A stretch of 64,000 nt of DNA, from contig OZ218951.1 in the NCBI GenBank assembly GCA_965112735.1, positions 372,001 through 436,000 on the forward strand, given 5' to 3'. The position numbers were made by a program, and so were the translations under genes. Origin of the DNA: Phaeosaccion multiseriatum. Lineage: Eukaryota > Ochrophyta, other classes. Positions 1 to 12,770 of this stretch are shown piece after piece. Every line of letters begins with the position of its first letter. Positions within the stretch are counted from its first letter, which is position 1. The notes below the pieces were generated by a model. That model made no database searches, had not been told where the DNA came from, and was given only the letters and a program-made list of their open reading frames with translations.

Positions 1-1
1 G

Positions 2-2708
<2,707 letters not shown>

Positions 2709-2722
2709 GTGACGCAGATGGC

Positions 2723-2728
2723 AATAAA
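2723..2728 (+). terminator. Polyadenylation signal of GPI
   Basis: AATAAA lies 15 bases after the GPI stop codon, the expected place for a eukaryotic poly(A) signal. Confidence 0.6.
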
Positions 2729-2771
2729 CGGGTGGATGTGTTCGAGATGACATGAATACGTTGACTTGACT

Positions 2772-2818
2772 TACGTGCTGCTCTCGAGGACAACTTGCAA
2801 CGGGGAGAGGGTAAAGGA

Positions 2819-2849
<31 letters not shown>

Positions 2850-4618
2850 TTGGTGATACCGCAGCAGCAGAGTGAACGGTGGGGCTGTGGCCGGACACGA
2901 GTGTGCACTGCACGGCGGAGGGCGAGGCAGGGGTAAGGGGGGTAAGGGGGGATTAAGGGGGGGTAGGGCGGGGTTAACGGGGGTAAGGGGGGGTTACGGG
3001 GGGGGGGGGGGGTATAATTTTGACTCAACAGACTTGTTATCTCATTGGCTTTGTCATTTTGACTGATGTGTAAGACACGGAAGACATTGCAATTGGAATG
3101 AGAATGGGATGGACTAAAGGTGGACGGTTTGGGACACGGGAGGGGGGAGGGAAAAGAAACGCCAGGCAGCCAGCCAGGAGAGGAGCGGGGGGGGGGGGTA
3201 CCAGCGGGGTGCTGGCGATAGCAGAGGAGTGCTGGCAGCGACTGCAGCGGCTGTAGAAGAAGCGGGGACACAAGGCCCAGGAGGAGGCTCTTTAATTATG
3301 GAATGGCAAGATTAGATCGAGTGAATGGCAAGACTAGATCGATAAATTATCGAATGGCAAGATTAGATAAAATATCGAATGGCGATTAGATCGATCACGT
3401 GTTTGGAGAGTGGCCCACCAGGCCCGACTCGTGCAGCAGCGAGGGTGGGGTGGCTGTGAGCGACTTGCTTTGGCTGTCAGCGAGGTTGACTGCTTTGCGG
3501 AGACCTCCTTTCCTCTCTTCCTCGCTCCTTTCCTCGCTCCTTTCCTCTCCCCTTTCCTCGCTCCTTTCCTCTCTCCTTTGCCCCTGAAGCGATGCTCCAC
3601 CCTCTTTGCGCACCCCCTGACACGACTGCGGTTTTGCGCCACTTGAGTCGAGTCAGTCGAGTGTCACGCCGTCCTTTGATTGCTTTGAGCTTCCCTCGCT
3701 GCCCTTGTTCGTCGTTGCCAGTTAGGCCCCCGCCTTGTTGGCGACGGCTCCTCGATCGGGAGGGGACACCGGAGGCCTCTGGAAAAGCGGAGGCCTTCGT
3801 TTCTTCCCATATACTCTTACTTGGTTTCCTCTGTCCGCCAGCGTGGCCGGCCGCCCTCATTGTCGTCATCCCCTCCTGGTTCCACGTCATGCTTACCCCC
3901 TGGGTCTTCGTCACTTCCACCCCCTGGGTCTTCGTCACTCCCCCCCCCTGGGTCTGCCTCGCTATCGGAGGTTGGTCCATCTGCGGTCCCCTGCTGCCCT
4001 GCAGCTGCGTCGCACCCTTCCGCCCCCACCCCAGGGTGGATCACTTCGATCCCAACATCACCCTCTTCGCCTAAGTCTGCTCCCGCCCTCACCCCCAGGC
4101 TGTGTCTCGCCCCCCCCGGGGGCATCACCCGCGGCCGGCTGGTCCCCTCTGCCACCGACAGGTGCGTGCCCCATGCGCTGGGGTCTCGTCTCTCTCCGGG
4201 AAGAGCCTGGTGATCAGCCATGGCTCTCTCCATCTGTTGTCGCTGAGGTGGGAGATGATTGGCTGGCGCCGCGATGCTACTTGAAGAAATCCCAATAAGA
4301 AGAAAGCTCCGAGAAGCCTTGCCTGCAGCCGAGGGGGTGGATCTTGTCTACCCGGATTCAACGTAACCGTTTAGAAAAAGACACCAATCTTCTGAAGAGA
4401 AAGAAGGGAAAATTAAAATAAAAAGTACTCGTGCACGAGGAGGGGACGATGCCCTGGGAGGTGTGACGCAGCCCTTCCTCTGCCGCCACGCCAATGGAAA
4501 TGAAGGTTCCAGGGGCGAGGAAGGCCGTCGTAACGTTCCAATAGGGGGGGTGACGCAAGTCTTGCGGGAGCGAGACTCTCCAGCAGGCGACGAAAAGGAG
4601 CAGCAGGAACAAGAAACC
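2772..4618. other. Intergenic region with short repeats, no gene supported
   Basis: Between the GPI stop and the start of the polyketide synthase I see no coding region with recognisable domains; open frames here are repetitive and compositionally biased. The stretch holds a CAG run (about 2819-2849), a G-rich block (about 2926-3012) ending in 15 consecutive G, four degenerate copies of ATGGCAAGATTAGATCGA (3291-3396), CCTTTCCTCGCT-type repeats (about 3505-3580), and three near-copies of CCCCCTGGGTCTTCGTCAC (about 3896-3960). Confidence 0.6.
2926..3012 (+). repeat. G-rich GGGGTAAG-like repeat, potential G-quadruplex
   Basis: Runs of three to six G are separated by TAA/TTA, ending in an uninterrupted run of 15 G. 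By composition it could form a G-quadruplex on the + strand. Function unknown; it lies about 220 bases downstream of the GPI stop. Confidence 0.55.
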
Positions 4619-7600
4619 ATGAGCCAGCGAGGCGGAACGATCGACGAAGGAGTCGCGGCCTCTTCTTCTCTCGTCGCTCCCCTACTACTGAGGAGGGCTC
4701 ACGAGGCTGTCGCTGAGCTCGGCGACAAGCCCTTTGCCTTTTGGTACGATGGCAAGGGCAAAGAGGCGGAGAGGTACAGTTTCAGACGCATGTGGGATGA
4801 GGTAAGCAACGCAACGACCAAACAACATTCCGTGGAGGTGTTGATGCCCCTGCTTCTTGTTCTCTCCTGCTGATTCAGCTGCTGCTGGCGTGCTGTAGTC
4901 TTGCACCTTGCACTTGACCCCGCCCGGTACTCCTACTAGACACTTTGTGATAATTAACCCAACAAGATGCGAACGTTCTTCTTCTCCCAACCCTGGCTGC
5001 CTTCTTGTGCTTCCTCAGGCGGGCAATATTGCCTACATGCTGCGCGAGGAGTGGGGCGTGCCCAAGGGCAGCATGGTGGTGCTGTGCTACGGGCCGGGCC
5101 TGCATTTCTTCGCCGCCTTCCTGGGCTGCCTGAGAGCGGGCGTGGTGGCGGTGATGGTGTACCCGCCCGCTCCTCCGCTGTCCAAGTCGCTGCCAAAGAT
5201 GAGCAAGATCGTGGCGGACTGCAAGCCCCTGCTGTGCCTCACCGACTCCACGATGGCAGCTGTGCGCAGAGTGGACAGGGCCAATCCACTATCTGACTCG
5301 CGCAAGCTGTGGCCTGCGGACCTCGGCTTTAAGGCTACAGATGGGGGGCTGTTCCAGAGCTTCTTCTCCTCCTCATCGTCGTCCTCCTCGTCAGCAAGGA
5401 GTTTCGATGAGCCGAGCGTGGCCGAGGAGGACCTGGCCTTCCTGCAGTACACCAGCGGTTCCACCGGCGACCCCAAAGGCGTGATGGTGACCTTCGGTGC
5501 GCTCATGGCCAATGTGTCCCTCTCGCAACACCTGATCCGCCACGGAACGGGGTTAGTGAGGGTGCGGCGAGCGAAGGAGGATGCACATCGAGGTGAGGAA
5601 CTGCCTCTCAAGATGGAGGGGGCTCCCGGAGGGGAAGACGCCGGTCTGCAAATTGCCACCTTGCCGCTAACGGGCTGCTCGTGGCTGCCTCAATACCATG
5701 TGAGTGAGTGATGAGTGCTCATGAGTGTGACTTGCATGCCACGCCAACGTCTCTGGCTGTGGGTTCTCGCCGTACCCTCGCTCCCATGGGATGGGCAGCA
5801 TCTGATCATAGTGAATAGTATACAGCAATCTCGGCGCTGTGTGCCCGTACTTACTGCCCCCCTCCCTCACCCCTCCCACCTTCACCGCAGGACATGGGCC
5901 TGGTGGTGGGCCTTGTGGGCCCCTTCCTGACGGGCATGACAATGCACTACATGTCCCCCGTGACGTTCATTAAGCGGCCCCTGCTCTGGCTAGAGCTCTT
6001 CTCTCGGTATCGCGTGGAGTGGTCCGTCGCCCCTGACTTCGCCTACACCCTCTGCGCCCGCTACATGGCCAAGGTGCGCGGCACTCGCAAGGAGCCCGCT
6101 TTGGACTTGTCCAGCGTTCTGTCACTCATCAACTCAGCAGAGCCGATTCGGCGAGAGACCATTGAGAGGTTTGAAGAAGCCTTCCGCCCCCACGGCCTCC
6201 CAGACGGGTATGTGAGAAGACGTGATGGAGCAGTGATCCACAAATAGAAGTGATGAAGCAGTGAGCTCAGCTGTGGGTAGTATACCATTGATTGTAGCTA
6301 CCGCGCTTGTACAACCTGCTGTAGCTCTCAGGGGGAGAGCTATCGCAAGTTTTTAGCTTCGTTCCTCACTCAGTTGCAATTCTTGCTATCGCTGGCTCTC
6401 TTTCTGTGCTGCGCAGGTGGTTCACGTCGGCTTACGGCTTGGCTGAGCATGTGGCATCAGGTGCGTAAACGTATGGTTCCCCTGAGATGCTTGCCTTTGC
6501 TTGCTGCACTACCATGGCCTAACAAACTCTCTTTGCCTGAACCTCGCCGCTCTGCTCTGCTCTTGCCTTCAATGGGAGCAGCTTGCTCCCTCGACTCTGT
6601 CCGCTGCTCCACCTCTAGGCCGGAACTCATCAGCGTAGGGTACGCGGGCACGGAAGCGGACTTTGCGCACTTCCGAATCGTCAATCCTGACACCATGGTC
6701 GAGGTCAGCGAAGCAGCAGCCACGGGAGAGATTTGGGTCTCCTCTCCCTGTATCACCGCCGGGTACTGGGGCAAGCCCGAGCTGTCGAAGGAGACGTTTG
6801 GCGCAGCACTCGCACTCCCCAAAGGAACGGGGGGGAGCGATGGCAGTGACCTCTCCTCAAATTGCAAGTACCTGCGGACGGGCGACGTGGGCTTTGTGGA
6901 GGAGGGGCTGCTGTACATCTGCGGCCGCATCAAGGACCTCATCATCTTCAATGGGGTCAACCACTACCCGCAGGACGTCGAGTTCGCTGTGCAAGAGGCC
7001 TCCAGCGCCGTTCGGCAGGGCTGCATTGCGGCCTTCTCCTCCGACGAGACGGGAGGGGACGGTGTGCTGGAGGTGGTGTTCGAGATCCGCCAAGAGCGAG
7101 AGGGCGAGGCCCAGGCAGTGGTGGAGGCTGCTCAAGGCGCCTTGTCGTCCTCCTTGGGTCTGAGAGCGGCGAAGGTGGTGGCCATCAAGCAGAAGACCAT
7201 CCCCAAGACCACGAGCGGCAAGATCCGACGGCGGGCGACGAGACAGGCGCTTCACGCTGGCGAGCTGCACATGGTGCACGAGATCATAGATATCGATAAC
7301 CGCACTGCGATGTCACAGGTGCGAGTGAGCGGGAGTGGAGGCCTCTTGCCTATCTCTCCAATCCTTTGCCCCCTTCAGTCTCTGTGCTTTGGTACTTACC
7401 CTTCACAGCCCTTTTCATCCGTGCAGTTGTGGTGAGAGAATCGTCTGCTGAGGGCTTTGCGTCGAGTCTCACCCCACTTGTCATGCCCATTTCTCCCCCA
7501 ACCTATACCGACAGGACTCTCCTCCTGTGAACCTTGCCAGCGTGTGCTCAGCTCCCGAGGAAAGGGCTTGCTTCGTCGAAGGCGGTGTCCCGGAGGGGAG

Positions 7601-9195
7601 AGGAGAAGGCGGTCTGGCCATGCGTGCTTTGGAGAGCCTCGATAGGGAGGCAAGGGTGGCCATCATCTTGGAGAAGCTCCTCGAGTTTGCCGTAGAGGTG
7701 ACGCACAACGGAGATTTGACCGCCGACGACCGCTTCATGGAGGCGGGCATGACCTCGGTGATGATGGCCGAGCTGGCGGTGATGCTCGAGGACTTTCTGG
7801 GCAGCGAGAAGACTGAAGAGGGGAGCGACAAGGATTCTGAGATTGGGGCCGACGCCCTCTTTGACTATCCGACACCAGCTCTACTCGCAGCTCACCTGGA
7901 GACGGTCCTGTTTGGAGAAGAAGAGGAGGAGGACGACGCTTCCGTTGACGGACTGCCTCGCTCCATTCCTGGGGTCCCTTCTTCTAACGGTAGCAGCGGC
8001 GACATTGCAGTCATTGGGATGGCCTGTCGGTTCCCCGGTGGCTGCAACAGCCCGGAAAAGCTCTGGGCGAAGCTGTGCAATGAGGAGGACTGCGTCACCG
8101 ATGCACCCCTTGAGCGAGGCTTGGGAACAGGAGTGAGAGGTGCGTTTCTACCCTGTGTCCACGAGGCTTGCAAATGTTAGTCTTAGAGGGCATGGAAGCC
8201 TTGCTGGGCGCTTCTTTGCCCGTCTCTGTGCCCCACTCACCCCATTTTGAACGCTCCTCCTCTCACCGTCATGCGAGCAGGTGGCTTCATCGATGGCGTT
8301 GAAGCGTTCGACAACACATTCTTCGGCCTGTCCACCGCCGAGGCGGAGACCCAAGATCCCAACCAGCGCATCATGCTCGAAGTGGCGTACGAGGCTCTGC
8401 ACAGAGCCGGCTACGAGGGCCGACGCAGGCTTGAAGGTCACCGAGTTGGCGTGTTTGTGGGCGCTGCAGGGAGTGATTGGCCCGCTTTGCTGCGTGAGAG
8501 CGCGGATGGCGTTTCTCTCAGCGCCTACACGTTGGCAGGGGCAAGCCGAGCATGTTTCGCTGGCCGCATTTCGCACACACTCGGCCTTGTAGGTCCATGC
8601 GAAAGCGTAGATGCAGCATGCTCATCGGCCCTAGTGGCCCTCAGCAACGCGTGCAACAGTCTGAAACTGAGGCAGTGCAGCTCTGCCGTCGTTGGCGGGG
8701 TCAACCTGCTGCTCCATGACCAAGGCTTTGGCGGCCTGGCCAGTGCGGGGCTTCTGTCGAAGGAAGGGTGAGTGTGCTCCTGCAGCTCTTCATCTATTTT
8801 CTTCCTTCCAAAGCGCCCTTTCTCTTCTCTCTGGTCCCTTGCTTGGACACTGATCCACCCCGCCCCCCACTCTACTTCCTGTCCCGTCTCCTTCTCCAGG
8901 TACTGCAAATCCTTTGACGCGGCCGAGGACGGCTACGTGCGCAGTGAGGGCAGCGGGGCAGTCGTGCTGAAGTACCTGCCGGACGCCATCAAGGACGGAG
9001 ACAACATCCTTGCCGTCATCAAGGCAGCGGCTGTCAGCCACAATGGCGTCAGCACTTCTCTGTCTGCCCCCAAGGGAGCCGCCCAAGAGAGCTTGGCGAG
9101 GAGCGCCCTGCGGCAGGCAGGGTGCGAGGGGAGAGAAGTGGGCTACGTTGAGGCTCACGCCACGGGAACGGTCATGGGTGACACCATCGAAATGG
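4619..9195 (+). CDS. Type I polyketide synthase start: acyl-AMP ligase - ACP - ketosynthase, truncated
   Basis: Loading part of a modular polyketide/lipid synthase. Exons 4619-4801, 5019-5699, 5891-6207, 6417-6460, 6582-7318, 7515-8139, 8281-8767 and 8900-9195 join in frame to about 1123 residues; the junction 6460/6582 is the least certain. Residues ~1-640 are an AMP-forming ligase of the fatty-acyl-AMP-ligase type: YTSGSTGDPKGV, WLPQYHDMG, YGLAEH, TGDVGF and a C-terminal KTTSGKIRR. An acyl carrier domain follows, with a GMTS site for phosphopantetheine near residue 730. A ketosynthase starts at about residue 816 (VIGMACRFPGG) with active-site Cys in DAACSSA (~976) and His in EAHATGT (~1109). 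The last exon ends at a good donor (GTACGT), but no further exon follows: the intron runs into the CCCT tract, so the second catalytic His and all later domains are missing. The start is chosen for its Kozak-like context. The acyl-AMP ligase probably loads a fatty acid directly onto the ACP (inference). Confidence 0.88.
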
Positions 9196-9363
9196 GTACG
9201 TCGAAGCAGGCGAAGGGGGTTAAAAGAGGACCATTCGTGTTGGACCATCCCTGTCGTTTAAAAGCGGGGCATTCATGTTAGACCATCATTGTGAAGTCTC
9301 TTTTACGTCTCAACTCGAAGAATGATGCTGTGGAGAGAGATATCAAACATAAGCTTATTCGTG

Positions 9364-10323
9364 CCCTCCCTCCCTCCCTCCCTCCCTCCCTCCCTCCCTC
9401 CCTCCCTCCCTCCCTCCCTCCCTCCCTCCCTCCCTCCCTCCCTCCCTCCCTCCCTCCCTGCCTCCCTCCCTCCCTCCCTCCCTCCCTCCCTCCCTCCCTC
9501 CCTCCCTCCCTCCCTCCCTCCCTCCCTCCCTCCCTCCCTCCCTCCCTCCCTCCCTCCCTCCCTCCCTCCCTCCCTCCCTCCCTCCCTCCCTCCCTCCCTC
9601 CCTCCCTCCCTCCCTCCCTCCCTCCCTCCCTCCCTCCCTCCCTCCCTCCCTCCCTCCCTCCCTCCCTCCCTCCCTCCCTCCCTCCCTCCCTCCCTCCCTC
9701 CCTCCCTCCCTCCCTCCCTCCCTCCCTCCCTCCCTCCCTCCCTCCCTCCCTCCCTCCCTCCCTCCCTCCCTCCCTCCCTCCCTCCCTCCCTCCCTCCCTC
9801 CCTCCCTCCCTCCCTCCCTCCCTCCCTCCCTCCCTCCCTCCCTCCCTCCCTCCCTCCCTCCCTCCCTCCCTCCCTCCCTCCCTCCCTCCCTCCCTCCCTC
9901 CCTCCCTCCCTCCCTCCCTCCCTCCCTCCCTCCCTCCCTCCCTCCCTCCCTCCCTCCCTCCCTCCCTCCCTCCCTCCCTCCCTCCCTCCCTCCCTCCCTC
10001 CCTCCCTCCCTCCCTCCCTCCCTCCCTCCCTCCCTCCCTCCCTCCCTCCCTCCCTCCCTCCCTCCCTCCCTCCCTCCCTCCCTCCCTCCCTCCCTCCCTC
10101 CCTCCCTCCCTCCCTCCCTCCCTCCCTCCCTCCCTCCCTCCCTCCCTCCCTCCCTCCCTCCCTCCCTCCCTCCCTCCCTCCCTCCCTCCCTCCCTCCCTC
10201 CCTCCCTCCCTCCCTCCCTCCCTCCCTCCCTCCCTCCCTCCCTCCCTCCCTCCCTCCCTCCCTCCCTCCCTCCCTCCCTCCCTCCCTCCCTCCCTCCCTC
10301 CCTCCCTCCCTCCCTCCCTCCCT
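9364..10323. repeat. (CCCT)n microsatellite, about 240 units
   Basis: A 960-bp tract of CCCT with a single interruption (GCCT near 9456). Such uniformity over nearly 1 kb implies recent expansion or, equally, an assembly bridge. It has no stop codon in any frame, so long Ser-Leu-Pro-Pro and Arg-Glu-Gly-Gly open frames across it mean nothing. Confidence 0.99.
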
Positions 10324-11506
10324 GCTCGTGCCTGTGACGCAGCTGCCCAACGACGCTTGGAATGCGATTATCGCTCGCGCAGAGGACCATGAGGATACTA
10401 TCCTGTTGCCAGACACGGTGAAGGAGGTGGCCAAGATCTTGCGGACCAATGTCCGCATTTGCGGGTTGGTTGGGGGGAGCCTGTTCAAAGACCAGTTGCG
10501 AGGCAAGTATCTGAACATGCTGCAGATTTACAATATTTACAGCGAACACATCAACCACGCCGTGACGGCGCAGGGGAGCATTGCCATCAAGCGCCCGGAC
10601 ATTCAAGCCATGCGGGACGCAAAGAAGGAGGCCCTCAAGCTCTTCAGCGTCTTCATTAAGGATGCCCCCTCACCAGAGTTTGTGGCTCAGCACTTTGTGC
10701 CTCACATGCTGGACCCGGTAGTAGGAGACTACCAGCGGTGCACCGCCGAGACGAGAGACCCCGAGGTACTGACTCTATTCGCTGTGATAGTGGAGCGGCT
10801 GAAGGAGCACGCTGTACCCATTGTGCCCCGCATCATGGCGGTGGTGTTCGACCGCACTCTACCAATGATTACGCGCAATTTTGAGGACTTTCCAGAGCAC
10901 AGAATCAGGTTCTTCCGATTCATCGAGGCTGTCAGCCACCACTGCTTTGAGGGGCTGAATCAGTTACCGGCGGAGGGCCATCTGCTGATGATGGAGAGCG
11001 TGATGTTCGCCTTCAGGCACCCGGAGAGCAACATTGCAGAGACGGGCCTCGAGATTTTGCACAAGCTGCTGGAGAACGTGGGGAGAACACCCGCTGCGAT
11101 GGCGCAGAGCTTCTACAGTAAGTACTTGCAGGGCTTGGTCCTGAACATAATCGGGGTCACGACGCACCGCCTGCATAAGAGCTCCTTCGATATGCACGCC
11201 ACGCTGCTGCGCCGAATCTTCCACCTCGTGGCTACGGGCAAGGTGACGGCCCCCCTCTACGACCCGCAGCTGCACCCGCAGGCCATGGACAACAAGAAGT
11301 TCCTGGGCGAGTACGTGCAAGAGCTACTCACGGCATTCTTCCCCTATCTCAACGAGGGGCAGGTGGTGACCTTTGTGCAGAGGCTGTTCGACGTCGACAT
11401 GGACCTGCCCGCCTACAAGCAGCACCTCAAGGACTTCCTCGTTCACGTCAAGCACTCTAGCTCGGTGGACACTGCACCGACCTCCCGCCTCGCCGTTTTC
11501 TCATAA
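10324..11506 (+). pseudogene. XPO1: Exportin-1 (CRM1) C-terminal fragment, 5'-truncated
   Basis: About 393 codons match the C-terminal part of exportin-1, the karyopherin that carries NES cargo out of the nucleus with RanGTP. Visible blocks are ILRTNVRIC, FVPHMLDP..GDYQR, DPEVLTLFA, EHRIRFFRFI, IAETGLEIL, AQSFYSKY and QHLKDFLVHVK. The match begins exactly where the CCCT tract stops, so the N-terminal importin-beta and Ran-binding HEAT repeats are absent. The first codon of the conserved block (10328) is GTG, not ATG; the first in-frame ATG lies near 10517, inside the domain. The last residues after HVK do not look like the normal exportin C-terminus. I read it as a truncated copy. It could instead be the 3' exon of a real gene whose 5' part was lost at an assembly join. 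Confidence 0.82.
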
Positions 11507-11654
11507 GCCGCCTGCTACGCTTGAAATGATGCCCACATCCTGGGCGATTTAATTGTGATGCGAGTAGCTAGCCGTATAATATGAGCGTTGGAAGGGCCCG
11601 TCCCGTAACGAGTTAGAGGCTGAATAATGCCATCAATGCCATCATCAATGCCTA

Positions 11655-12770
11655 CACTTCATCTTTCATTATGGGCTTCGAAATTATGGATTGTCACGAA
11701 TCACTCGAGCCACTCGGCAATCTGATTGCAGGAGTGTTGGGATTCCACACTTATTGACAATGCGATAAACACACTGGTTCCGCTATACGCAGAGTCTCAT
11801 ACTGCGGGAAGGCTCTGAATACACAAATGCTCGAATAGGCTGCCAAATTGGCTTCGAAGTTGTGGTTTGTCACAAATCGCTCGACCCACTCCACAATCTG
11901 ATCCCAGGGATGTTGCGATTTCAAAGGTCTTTGCAACACGGTTAGCACATTGGACCCACTTCACGCGAAGCCTCATACTGTGGGTAGGGTCTGAATACAC
12001 AAATGCTCGAATAGATCACCAAATTGGCCTCGAAGTCGTATATTGTCACGAACCACTCGAACCACTCGACAATCTGATTGCAGGAGTGGTGGGACTCTAC
12101 CTTTCTTTCCAATGCGATAAACATACTAGACCCGCTTAAACGCGAAGCCTCATACCAGGGGCAGGCTCTCAATACACAATTGCTCGAATAGTTCGCCAAA
12201 TTGGCTTCGAAGTTGTTGTTTGGCACGAATCATTCGAACCACTCCACAACCTGATGCCAGGAGTAGTGGGACCCCACACTTCTTGGCAAGGCGGTAAACA
12301 CACTGGCTCCGCTACACGCGAAGCCTCATACTACGGGTAGGCTCTCAATACACAACTGCTCGAATAGATTGGCAAATTGGCTTCGAAGTTGGGGTTTGTC
12401 ACGAATCACGCAAACCACTCCACAATCTGATCATTCTGATCCCAGTAGTGGTGGGACCCCACACTTCTTGGCAACGCGGTAAACACAACGGACCCGCAAC
12501 GCACAAAGTGACATACTGCGGGCAGGCTTTGAATCATAATTGCTCAAATAGATCGCCAAATTGGCTTCGAAGTTGTGGTTTGTCACGAATTACCCGAACC
12601 ACTCCACGATCTGATCGCAGGAGTGTTGGGACTCCAGACTTATTAATAATGCGGTATTGACGCGCAGCCTCAAACTGTGGGCAGGGTCTGAATACACAAA
12701 TGCTCGAATATATAAATATGCTCGAAGGTATTTGCCAAATCTGCCTCTGTTCTGTCGAACATATCATTCC
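11655..12770 (-). repeat. Diverged ~177-bp satellite, 6-7 tandem copies, inverted relative to the main array
   Basis: The block AATTGGCTTCGAAGTTGTGG recurs at about 11673, 11851, 12026, 12203, 12380 and 12564, spacing 175-184 bp. Each unit continues with TCACGAATCACTCGA..CCACTCC..CTGATC.CAGGAGT. This is the reverse complement of the 34.7-43.7 kb satellite unit, with much more divergence. No gene is supported inside it. The preceding 11507-11654 shows only the 3' flank of the exportin fragment. Confidence 0.85.

Noticed and set aside
3477-4298. Open frames on both strands before the polyketide synthase
   Set aside because: Short tandem repeats (CCCCCTGGGTCTTCGTCAC) explain the frames; no domain, no splice pattern giving a plausible protein.
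9291-10606. Long Ser-Leu-Pro-Pro and Arg-Glu-Gly-Gly open frames on both strands
   Set aside because: They are translations of the CCCT tract, which has no stop codons in any frame.
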